Below are positions 1 to 5,623 of a stretch of DNA of 32,125 nucleotides, piece by piece. Source of the DNA: a virus; IMG/VR virus record IMGVR_UViG_3300050117_000002, positions 1 to 32,125 of that record. The stretch is one strand, 5' to 3'. The first letter of the stretch is position 1. Each line of letters begins with the position of its first letter. A program made the translations under genes and the position numbers. Under the pieces are notes generated by a model. That model ran no database searches. It was not told the DNA's origin and was given only the letters and a program-made list of their open reading frames with translations.

Positions 1-2
1 AT

Positions 3-992
3 CCGCTGTCCCCTTCGTGGTACAAGCCACGCCAATGGTGGGTGATGGGCAATCTCGTGCATTCGACGCGATTGCTCACGATGGTAGGACATCCTGTCCC
101 TGACCTGTTGAAGCCAGCCTATGCGTTCGGCGGCATCAGCATGTCGCAACTGACCAAGCCTTATGTGGACAACTGGCTGGACACAAGGCAAGCGGTCACG
201 GACATTATCAAGTCGTACACGACATGGATACTTGCGACCGATCTCGACACGACGCTTCAGGGCGGCGCCAACGACATCCAGGCGCGGGTTGAGTTCTTTA
301 TCAATTGCATGAGGAACCTAGGCATCTTTCTGGTCAACAAGGAACAGGAAGAGTTCAACAACGTGGCCGCGCCGCTTAGTGGATTGGATAGTTTGAAGGC
401 GCTGGCTCACGAAGATTTATGCAGCGCGTCAGGACTTCCGGTAATCAAATACATGGGCATTCAGCCTGCGGGGTTGAATGCGTCCAGTGAAGGGGAAATA
501 CGGACGTTTGAGGACTGGACGAACGCCTATCAGGAACGGACGTTGCGCGAGCCGTTGACCCGGATCATAGGTTTCATTCAGCTTAGTTTGTTTGGCGAGG
601 TCGACGAAGATATCACGTTCCGGTTCGTGCCGCTTCATACGATGACTGAGCTGGAAGAGGCACAAATACAAAAAGCCAAGGCTGATACTGACGCAGAACT
701 GATAGAGGCAGGCGTGCTCAATGCTGAAGAAAGCCGACGCCGGATCGCCAACGACCCAGATTCGGACTATCAGTCGCTAGACGTGTCCGATGTTCCCGAA
801 GCTACCCCGGATGAACAGGCGGAAATGGCGAAGATCGCGGCTGGCGGCGCAGCGGGCGGAAAAGAGGCCCCGGAAGCCTCTGGGAAGGGGGCTGAAGGCC
901 CGAAACCCAAAAAGCTTGGTAAGATAGGGGGTGCGGGTTTGCCCGCACCAGCGGCCAAGGCTAAGGCTCCCACGGCCAAGAAGGCGGCTTGA
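3..992 (+). CDS. Phage portal protein, DUF1073 type (5' end outside window)
   Basis: The frame is open from base 3 with no start before the edge, so this is the C-terminal part (329 codons) of a larger protein. The opening residues PSWYKPRQWWVMG, then HSTRLL and PDLLKPAYAFGG, match what I know of the DUF1073 portal family, which forms the dodecameric ring at the capsid vertex through which DNA passes. The middle is mostly helical. The last 60 or so residues are a low-complexity Ala/Lys/Gly/Pro tail (repeated AAGG, KAKAP, AKKAA), typical of a disordered C-terminus. Its place directly before a Mu gpF-like minor head gene fits a portal. The ATG at 42 is internal, because the reading frame and family similarity continue upstream of it. 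The family is confident; the truncation is only the window edge. Confidence 0.88.
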   Translation, partial: PLSPSWYKPRQWWVMGNLVHSTRLLTMVGHPVPDLLKPAYAFGGISMSQLTKPYVDNWLDTRQAVTDIIKSYTTWILATDLDTTLQGGANDIQARVEFFINCMRNLGIFLVNKEQEEFNNVAAPLSGLDSLKALAHEDLCSASGLPVIKYMGIQPAGLNASSEGEIRTFEDWTNAYQERTLREPLTRIIGFIQLSLFGEVDEDITFRFVPLHTMTELEEAQIQKAKADTDAELIEAGVLNAEESRRRIANDPDSDYQSLDVSDVPEATPDEQAEMAKIAAGGAAGGKEAPEASGKGAEGPKPKKLGKIGGAGLPAPAAKAKAPTAKKAA

Positions 993-1000
993 TATGTTTT

Positions 1001-1015
1001 GATGGAGTTTCCATC
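1001..1015 (+). other. Small perfect inverted repeat upstream of the sigma gene
   Basis: GATGGA and TCCATC are perfect complements separated by three bases (GTT). They lie in the 37-base gap between the portal stop and the sigma-factor start, just before the GAAGGG ribosome site. There is no T-tract, so it is unlikely to terminate transcription. It could affect translation initiation or mRNA stability. Confidence 0.4.
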
Positions 1016-1029
1016 GAAGGGTTATAGTC

Positions 1030-1746
1030 ATGTTCGCCAACATTCCCGACCTTGCCCGGATGCTGCGCAATTTCGCGTACAGGCTGCGGGTGCCTTATCA
1101 GCAAGTCGATGATCTGGTGCAAGAGACGTTGTGCCGAATGTGCGAGAACGCTCACAGGTTCGACGGCGCAAATGAAAATGCATGGGCCGCAACCATCATG
1201 ATCAACCAGTGGCGTTCGCAACAGCGTCATTACATGATCGGTCTGCGTAAAGGCATTCATGGTGATAGCGAGATAGGTTACGATGTGGCCGGTCCGGACG
1301 ATCCGTTTGTGGTCACGCTCCTGCATCAAACTCTGGACGCCATGGAAAAGCTTAACGTCTATCAGCAGGACACGATTGCGCTCCGGGCGTTGGAGTACAC
1401 CTACGAAGAGATTGCGTCGCTGATGGGCGTGGCGGATGGGACTAGCAAGTCACGTTATGCCCGAGGGATCGAACAACTGGAGCGGCTGACCGATGGCGAA
1501 GCAAAAGAAGACGCTCAAGTCCGTGCAGCCAAACGTGGGTCTCGCGCTTGCGTACAAAAGAAAGATCAACGCCGTGCTCGACCAGATGCACCGGGACGTG
1601 TTGAGCCTGATCCGGAAGACCTACGAAGAGCAACAAGAGAACTTAACGATTGGTGCAGACACGAACTTAGCCCAAGACATTTCGCCAATTTCTGCGCTGA
1701 AGAAGGCCATGGCGGAACTCGGCAAGCGGTGGCTGAAGCGGTTTGA
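1030..1746 (+). CDS. ECF-type RNA polymerase sigma factor (long 3' overlap with next gene)
   Basis: Residues 7-70 look like sigma region 2: a helical start, then VDDLVQETLCRM (27-38) resembling the core-RNAP-binding DLVQE motif, then AWAATIMINQWRSQQR (51-66). Residues 100-152 look like region 4: EKLNVYQQDTIALRALEY, then an HTH YEEIASLMGV with GTSKSRYARGIEQL. Both regions in about 155 residues, with no region 1 or 3, is the ECF layout. Such proteins direct host RNA polymerase to particular promoters. GAAGGG precedes the ATG. From residue 155 the frame continues 84 codons across the start of the minor head gene; this tail is Arg-rich and resembles an out-of-frame reading rather than a domain. 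A TGA lies at 1487-1489 in the next gene's frame, so a one-base difference would end the protein right after region 4. Sigma identity is well supported; the C-terminus is doubtful. Confidence 0.8.
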   Translation: MFANIPDLARMLRNFAYRLRVPYQQVDDLVQETLCRMCENAHRFDGANENAWAATIMINQWRSQQRHYMIGLRKGIHGDSEIGYDVAGPDDPFVVTLLHQTLDAMEKLNVYQQDTIALRALEYTYEEIASLMGVADGTSKSRYARGIEQLERLTDGEAKEDAQVRAAKRGSRACVQKKDQRRARPDAPGRVEPDPEDLRRATRELNDWCRHELSPRHFANFCAEEGHGGTRQAVAEAV

Positions 1747-2356
1747 TCGACTATCACAACAGCTTGCGGAATACTTCGCCAAGGACGTGAAGAACCGTAG
1801 TGACCGCGATCTCCTCCGCATCCTGCGAAAAGCCGGGTTCACGGTCAAATTTCATGTGACCGATGGAATGCAGAATGCGCTGGACGCAACCGTTGCGGCC
1901 AATGTCAATCTGATCAAGTCCATTCCGCAGCAGTATCTTTCGCAGGTGGCGGGCTCGGTCATGCGCTCTGCGCAACAAGGCGGCGATCTGCATCAACTGG
2001 TGAAGGATATCAAGCGCATTGCCGGGGTTAGTCAACGGCGCGCAGCCTTGATAGCGCATGACCAGACCCGCAAGGCGACTGCAGCCATGCTCAAGGTCCG
2101 TTATCAGGAAAACGGGATCACGGAAGCGGTGTGGCGGCACTCTGGCGCGGGCAAGGAACCAAGACCTAATCATTTGCGTTGGGGTCGCGAGCGGAAGCGA
2201 TATGTTATCGCCAAGGGGATGTGGGACAAAGACGCGAACGGTAAAGGCAAAGGCGCGTGGATACAGGCAGGCGAATTGTGTAATTGTCGTTGCACAAGTA
2301 GCCCCGTGATCCCCGGTCTGGGATCGGCAGTGGAACAATCACGATGGAGACCATGA
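1493..2356 (+). CDS. Minor head protein, phage Mu gpF-like
   Basis: This 287-residue protein fits the Mu gpF (SPP1 gp7-like) head morphogenesis family, present in a few copies inside the capsid near the portal. Residues 165-215 hold the helical QGGDLHQLVKDIKRIAGVS and RAALIAHDQTRKA segment seen before the conserved core. The core follows: WRHSGAGKEPRPNHLRWG, then a lysine-rich turn, then WIQAGELCNCRC and PVIPG. The closing N-C-R-C motif is diagnostic. The N-terminus is a Lys-rich helical region (residues 1-110). The start ATG is preceded in frame by TGA CCG and has a poor ribosome site, as expected for a translationally coupled gene, yet the upstream frame does not stop here (254-base overlap). 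Following the portal is the standard place for this gene. Confidence 0.88.
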   Translation: MAKQKKTLKSVQPNVGLALAYKRKINAVLDQMHRDVLSLIRKTYEEQQENLTIGADTNLAQDISPISALKKAMAELGKRWLKRFDRLSQQLAEYFAKDVKNRSDRDLLRILRKAGFTVKFHVTDGMQNALDATVAANVNLIKSIPQQYLSQVAGSVMRSAQQGGDLHQLVKDIKRIAGVSQRRAALIAHDQTRKATAAMLKVRYQENGITEAVWRHSGAGKEPRPNHLRWGRERKRYVIAKGMWDKDANGKGKGAWIQAGELCNCRCTSSPVIPGLGSAVEQSRWRP

Positions 2357-2847
2357 TGGTTGACGATAACAAAGAAGCAGACGGCAAGCCGCTGGAAGGC
2401 GATCTTGTTGAACACAATGCATCGGACGACGCGCTTATTGGTGAAGCGGAAGGTTTCGACCACGGCGACCACGGTGATTACGGCGAAGTGTTCGGCGAGC
2501 TGAAAACATCAATTGACGGCATCGACAAACGGCTCACGGCGCTGGAGAACACGACCGATCACATTTCGGATCGTCACGTAGCAGACGAAACAGAAACGAA
2601 TGCCGCCGCCGATAAGAACGTGGCGGACCGAAAGGCTCTTGCCGACAGGAAAGCGGCCGAGAGCAACAAGGAAGCGTGGAGCACGTCCGTCAACGGCCTC
2701 AATGGCCGGATCGACAGCCTGACCAAACGGGTCGAAGAGCACGAGAACCGGACGAAGACCGTCAACATCGACGAATACAACGCCCGGATGACGGCGCTCG
2801 AAAAGGAATGCGCCTTCCTCCGCACGCACATCATGCAAGGTCGGTAA
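2356..2847 (+). CDS. Hypothetical coiled-coil protein of the head module
   Basis: Function not recognised. The N-terminal 40 residues are acidic with a His/Asp/Gly stretch (HGDHGDYGE). From about residue 45 to the end the sequence is heptad-like and strongly helical (KTSIDGIDKRLTALENTT, then Ala/Lys/Asp-rich DRKALADRKAAESNKEAW, then GRIDSLTKRVEEHENRT and MTALEKECAFLRTHI), so a long coiled coil is likely. Three in-frame ATGs (2344, 2353, 2356) are possible. GGAGA at 2346-2350 is spaced best for 2356, and 2353 forms an ATGA with the minor head stop. Position and coiled coil would suit an internal scaffold-like or decoration role, but that is inference. Confidence 0.7.
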   Translation: MVDDNKEADGKPLEGDLVEHNASDDALIGEAEGFDHGDHGDYGEVFGELKTSIDGIDKRLTALENTTDHISDRHVADETETNAAADKNVADRKALADRKAAESNKEAWSTSVNGLNGRIDSLTKRVEEHENRTKTVNIDEYNARMTALEKECAFLRTHIMQGR

Positions 2848-3062
2848 TGCCCCTGAAGAACATACGCACGATGAAGCTGCTCGGCGGCACCTACGGCGTC
2901 GGGCAGTTGGAAGCGTTGTTCATGCAACAGCAAGGGGTGGGGAACTATCTCCACCCCGAATTGCGTAAAAGCATTCACCGCGCCCGGAACATGCCCGAGA
3001 TCAACAAGCCGAAGCCGGAAATTAGTCGAAGTGGCGAGACAGTGAAAGGAATGTTGACATGA
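2847..3062 (+). CDS. Small hypothetical basic protein (71 aa)
   Basis: This gene starts at the ATG in TAATG, sharing one base with the preceding stop, with AAGGT as ribosome site. In-frame codons upstream of 2847 overlap the coiled-coil gene and are not needed. The product, beginning MPLKNIRTMKLLGG, is basic, with a central QQQGVGNYLHPELRKSIHRAR. No domain was recognised. Tight coupling on both sides (TAATG in front, ATGA behind) supports it as a real gene of the head operon. Confidence 0.65.
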   Translation: MPLKNIRTMKLLGGTYGVGQLEALFMQQQGVGNYLHPELRKSIHRARNMPEINKPKPEISRSGETVKGMLT

Positions 3063-3229
3063 AGTTTGCAGCAGTATGGTTTGCCCAGAACGGGCAAAAG
3101 ATTGAGAGCCATCCTCTGAGTGCAACTACGTTGGCGGCAGCGGAGACCGAAGCGGCGCAGATGCCGACCCCTCCGAATGCGGTCAAGCTTGTAGTTGAAC
3201 CCGCGCCCGGTTCCACCGGTGGTAGGTAA
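3059..3229 (+). CDS. Very small hypothetical protein (56 aa)
   Basis: The ATG at 3059 overlaps the previous stop as ATGA and is preceded by AAAGGA at an 8-base spacing. Translation gives a 56-residue product starting MKFAAVWFAQNGQKIESHPL, with an Ala/Thr/Glu-rich middle and a Pro/Gly end (VEPAPGSTGGR). It is not recognised. It is the last gene before a strong terminator, so genes from the portal to here may form one transcription unit. Support comes from coupling and ribosome site only. Confidence 0.55.
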   Translation: MKFAAVWFAQNGQKIESHPLSATTLAAAETEAAQMPTPPNAVKLVVEPAPGSTGGR

Positions 3230-3241
3230 GTAACAGACGAT

Positions 3242-3290
3242 GAAGCGCAGTCCGAAAGGTTCCCACCCCGGACTGCGCTTCGTTTTCGTT
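3242..3290 (+). terminator. Intrinsic terminator between early head genes and topoisomerase gene
   Basis: GAAGCGCAGTCCG (3242-3254) and CGGACTGCGCTTC (3269-3281) form a perfect 13-bp stem with a 14-base loop, followed directly by GTTTTCGTT. The stem begins 12 bases after the stop of the 56-aa gene and ends just before the next start, the classical shape of a Rho-independent terminator. Downstream genes must rely on read-through, antitermination or a promoter I could not identify. Confidence 0.85.
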
Positions 3291-3300
3291 GTGTGGTGAT

Positions 3301-4401
3301 ATGACCTTTAGCTTCGACGCTTTCATTGCTACTGATCCGCCTGTGAGCGAACCGCAGCGACGGGCTATGTACGCAGCTCTCAACGGGAAATCGACTATCG
3401 GCATTCCTAAGAGCGTCGCCAAGAAGTTTGTTGGGCCGAAAGCGCACGACGCAGGTTTCAACGAGAGTGATCATCCGCGCGGCCAGCCTAAGAACGAGGG
3501 ACAGTTCGTCAAAGGCAGCGGCAGCAAGTCCGGTGGCGAGAAGCTTGAGCGACGTGTATCCCAGATGCAGCCTGCTCTACGCAAGGGCGGCAAGTTGTTG
3601 GGAACCGGCAGTAAGGCTTTGCCCAAGCACATTGCGTCGTTGCGCATTCCGCCTGCATGGACCAACGTCGAATACAATCCGGACGCCAATGCAGCCCTGT
3701 ACGCGACCGGAAGGGACGAGAAGGGCCGCAAGCAATGTATCTACTCGCAAGCGCATGTGGACAAGCAGTCCGCAGCGAAGTTCGCCAAGATGCGCGATCT
3801 CGACAAGAAGTTCTCGGGGATGGAGAAGGAGAATGCCAAGCATCAGCAGTCAAAGAATAAGACAGTCGCTGAATGTGCCGATTGTCTTGCTCTTATCATG
3901 GCTACTGGTCTCAGGCCCGGAAGCGACAAGGACACCAAGGCCGACAAGGACGCCTTCGGCGCGTCTACTTTGCAAGGAAAGCATGTGGTCGAAGTACGTG
4001 GACAGGTCCGACTACGCTTTACGGCAAAGAAAGGCGTCAGTCTGGACATCCCCGTTGACGATCCAAAGATTGCCACTATGGTCAAACAACGTGCCGTTAC
4101 CGCTGGACGCACCGGTAAGCTCTTCCCTGTTGTCAACGAGTTCAACTTGCGCGCTCACAGTGACTCGCTCGACGGAGGAGGTTTCACCTCCAAGGACTTC
4201 CGCACTCTCATGGGCACACGGACAGCCATGCAGGCTATGAAACTCATGGGACCACCAAGCAACGTGACTAACTACAAGAAGCAGGTGCTCGCCATTGCGA
4301 AGCAGGTTGCGGCCAAGCTTGGTAACACCGCTTCCGTGGCTTTGAAAGCTTATATTGACCCGTCGATCTTCGCCGCGTGGCGATTGCAGGCAAAGGTTTG
4401 A
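3301..4401 (+). CDS. Type IB DNA topoisomerase with phage head-type N-terminal module
   Basis: Residues from about 110 to the end match the bacterial/poxvirus-type topoisomerase IB family, which relaxes DNA through a 3'-phosphotyrosine link. The core begins LRIPPAW with a following N-E-Y-like strand. The active-site set is visible: Arg205 in ATGLRPGSDKD, Lys243/244 in RFTAKKGV, Arg301 in KDFRTLMGT, and the nucleophile Tyr351 in LKAYIDPSIF. All expected residues are present, so activity is plausible. The first ~75 residues carry SEPQRRAMYAALNGKSTIGI and DHPRGQPKNEGQFVKG, modules I associate with phage head-region proteins rather than topoisomerases. ATG 3301 is preferred to an in-frame TTG at 3289 that falls within the terminator tail; neither has a strong ribosome site. 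The 366-residue length equals the usual enzyme plus the extra module. Confidence 0.85.
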   Translation: MTFSFDAFIATDPPVSEPQRRAMYAALNGKSTIGIPKSVAKKFVGPKAHDAGFNESDHPRGQPKNEGQFVKGSGSKSGGEKLERRVSQMQPALRKGGKLLGTGSKALPKHIASLRIPPAWTNVEYNPDANAALYATGRDEKGRKQCIYSQAHVDKQSAAKFAKMRDLDKKFSGMEKENAKHQQSKNKTVAECADCLALIMATGLRPGSDKDTKADKDAFGASTLQGKHVVEVRGQVRLRFTAKKGVSLDIPVDDPKIATMVKQRAVTAGRTGKLFPVVNEFNLRAHSDSLDGGGFTSKDFRTLMGTRTAMQAMKLMGPPSNVTNYKKQVLAIAKQVAAKLGNTASVALKAYIDPSIFAAWRLQAKV

Positions 4402-4404
4402 GCG

Positions 4405-4614
4405 ATGGATGTGAAAGTTACTTACGGCGATGAAATGGGTCCACCGAGCCCTGAAGATTGGGTGGCTGCTCAAATACGTGATTCTTTGATGTCAATCTTG
4501 TGTGATACGTCGTGTCGTTCTCGTTATGAGAATGGACGTGTCATTTGGATAGATAAAGCCGACCTTGACGACTACATTCCGTTGCCATTTCCGCCGCGCG
4601 AGCATGGTGTATGA
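4405..4614 (+). CDS. Small hypothetical acidic protein (69 aa)
   Basis: It begins three bases after the topoisomerase stop and overlaps the next gene by ATGA. The product is acidic, with DKADLDDYIPLPFPP near the end and two cysteines close together (CDTSC). No domain was recognised. The ribosome site is weak (GAGCG), so translation is probably coupled to the topoisomerase. Confidence 0.6.
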   Translation: MDVKVTYGDEMGPPSPEDWVAAQIRDSLMSILCDTSCRSRYENGRVIWIDKADLDDYIPLPFPPREHGV

Positions 4615-4796
4615 CGCAAGCTTTCGATCTGCCCTGTCATGGACGCGCTGGCGGCATTCACTTTTGGGCAATCGGTGAGAAGACGCCTTGTGCGGAATGC
4701 CAGTACTGTGGGGTCATGCTTTCCGAGAACATGACCATGCGATTGCTGATCCGGCTCGACCGGGCTTACTCGCAAGTAGCGCAACAATATCCGTGA
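4611..4796 (+). CDS. Small Cys-rich protein, possible zinc-binding knuckle (61 aa)
   Basis: The start overlaps the preceding stop as ATGA. The sequence CAECQYCG gives CxxC spacing, with another Cys and His near the N-terminus (LPCHGRAGGIHFW), so a small zinc-binding fold is possible. The C-terminal half is helical (MRLLIRLDRAYSQVAQQYP). Function unknown. Its last codons and the following ribosome site are repeated almost exactly at the end of the next gene (see direct repeats). Confidence 0.6.
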   Translation: MTQAFDLPCHGRAGGIHFWAIGEKTPCAECQYCGVMLSENMTMRLLIRLDRAYSQVAQQYP

Positions 4797-4804
4797 GGTA
4801 AACA
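4779..4804 (+). repeat. Direct repeat, left copy, flanking the SCP2-like gene
   Basis: This 26-base element runs from GCGCAACAAT through the preceding stop codon to GTGAGGTAAACA, which includes the ribosome site of the SCP2-like gene. It matches 5115-5140 at 24 of 26 positions. The pair brackets one gene, with the copies 336 bases apart. Confidence 0.75.
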
Positions 4805-4805
4805 C

Positions 4806-5132
4806 ATGGCGTCAGCAGCAGTTCAAGCATTAGCCGATGACGCACGGAAAATCCTAGCAGGACAGCCGTCGCTTGGTGGGAACATCTGCGGAGATTTCGG
4901 CGCGGACGGTGTGGTTTATCTCTACGGCCAGAACAACACGGTTGCGGTGCTGAATGCACCAGCAGCGGCGGATTGCACAATTGCCCTGAGCCTAACGGAA
5001 CTCGCTGACCTAGAAGGCGGTGCGTCAATAGTGTGGGCCGTCATTTGGGGGGAAGTGACGATCACCGGAGACATGGACCTAGCCAAGAAATTAGGCGGGT
5101 TGATCCAAGCCGCAGCGCAACAATCTCTGTGA
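4806..5132 (+). CDS. SCP2 sterol-carrier-like domain protein
   Basis: This 108-residue protein looks like a single SCP2 domain, a small alpha/beta fold with a hydrophobic cavity that binds sterols, fatty acids or other lipids in bacteria and eukaryotes. Signs are an N-terminal helix (residues 5-19), beta strands around GVVYLYG and TVAVLN, then ADCTIALSLTELADLEGG (56-72) matching the usual strand followed by a helix, and VWAVIWGEVTITGDMDLAKK (76-95), which corresponds to the family's aliphatic/Gly strand, the G-D turn and the last helix. No signal peptide or membrane segment is seen. GAGGTAA is a good ribosome site. It lies in a head operon and is bracketed by 26-base direct repeats, suggesting acquisition as a cassette. 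The assignment is by pattern recognition; a beta-rich phage protein of similar profile is the alternative. Confidence 0.62.
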   Translation: MASAAVQALADDARKILAGQPSLGGNICGDFGADGVVYLYGQNNTVAVLNAPAAADCTIALSLTELADLEGGASIVWAVIWGEVTITGDMDLAKKLGGLIQAAAQQSL

Positions 5133-5140
5133 GGTAAACA
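5115..5140 (+). repeat. Direct repeat, right copy, flanking the SCP2-like gene
   Basis: Second copy of the 26-base element at 4779-4804, differing at two positions (11 and 14). It spans the last codons and stop of the SCP2-like gene and supplies GTGAGGTAAACA, the ribosome site of the next gene. Confidence 0.75.
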
Positions 5141-5143
5141 ACC

Positions 5144-5332
5144 ATGCACGTCATTCTCATAATCGTGGTCCTGTTGTTTCTGTTCGGCGGTTTGGGCTGG
5201 CATCAGGGCTGGTATGGTGGGCAACCTCCGACGCAACCCGGACAGCCATGGGGTAATGGTTATTACTATAGCGGCGGCTTGGGATTGGTGGTTATCGTCC
5301 TGATAGTTCTGTTTCTGTTGGGATATCTCTGA
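5144..5332 (+). CDS. Small two-helix membrane protein (62 aa)
   Basis: Two hydrophobic segments, residues 2-17 (VILIIVVLLFLFGG) and about 44-61 (LGLVVIVLIVLFLLGYL), flank a Gly/Pro/Tyr/Trp-rich loop (GGQPPTQPGQPWGNGYYY). The shape resembles the short DUF3309-type membrane proteins of Proteobacteria, but I cannot confirm membership. The ribosome site lies in the right direct repeat. A membrane protein between head genes is not needed for capsid assembly and suggests an accessory role at the host envelope. Holin-like use is conceivable, but the length and loop do not point to a known holin. Confidence 0.7.
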   Translation: MHVILIIVVLLFLFGGLGWHQGWYGGQPPTQPGQPWGNGYYYSGGLGLVVIVLIVLFLLGYL

Positions 5333-5356
5333 CGTGTTCAACAAAGGAGACTTGTC

Positions 5357-5506
5357 ATGAAGTTCATTGCATTGTTTGTCGTGGCTGCGCTGCTTTCGGC
5401 TTGCGCCGGGGGCGTGACCGGATCGTTGGCCGACCGTAACTTCGCCGTAAAGGCTACTGTCGCCAAGGACGGCGTGATTCTCGGCGGCTCGATAGAGGCG
5501 CATTGA
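5357..5506 (+). CDS. Tiny lipoprotein (49 aa)
   Basis: AAAGGAGA precedes the ATG at a good distance. Translation gives MKFIALFVVAALLSACAGG: a charged start, a hydrophobic stretch and a lipobox L-S-A-C with Cys16 as the expected lipidated residue after signal peptidase II cleavage. The mature part is only 34 residues, with a short strand-like end (VKATVAKDGVILGGSIEAH). Small phage lipoproteins include Rz1-like spanins and superinfection-exclusion proteins. The mature part is not proline-rich as in Rz1, so I make no firm assignment. Confidence 0.68.
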   Translation: MKFIALFVVAALLSACAGGVTGSLADRNFAVKATVAKDGVILGGSIEAH

Positions 5507-5509
5507 GTT

Positions 5510-5623
5510 ATGTGGGGAGTGGTTCCGATCAGTCATGAGCTGCTCCTCAACATAATTGCATGGTGGGCTGTTGACGCGGCAATAACCGGGCTGTTCTTTC
5601 TCTACTTGTGGCGCACCAAATGA
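5510..5623 (+). CDS. Tiny single-span membrane protein (37 aa)
   Basis: ATG 5510 lies three bases after the lipoprotein stop, and its stop overlaps the next start as ATGA (5620-5623). The peptide has a Trp-rich hydrophobic stretch from about residue 11 to 34 (NIIAWWAVDAAITGLFFLYL) ending in WRTK, a positive cytoplasmic-side anchor. It is supported by coupling on both sides and its membrane character, but is too short for family assignment. Confidence 0.5.
   Translation: MWGVVPISHELLLNIIAWWAVDAAITGLFFLYLWRTK

Noticed and set aside
3054-3081. TTGACA followed by a weak TATGGT as a possible promoter
   Set aside because: Spacing and -10 match are poor, it lies in coding sequence, and a strong terminator follows.
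3428-4240. Overlapping + frame of 270 codons within the topoisomerase gene
   Set aside because: Ser/Arg/Pro-rich shadow frame; the topoisomerase frame holds all catalytic motifs.
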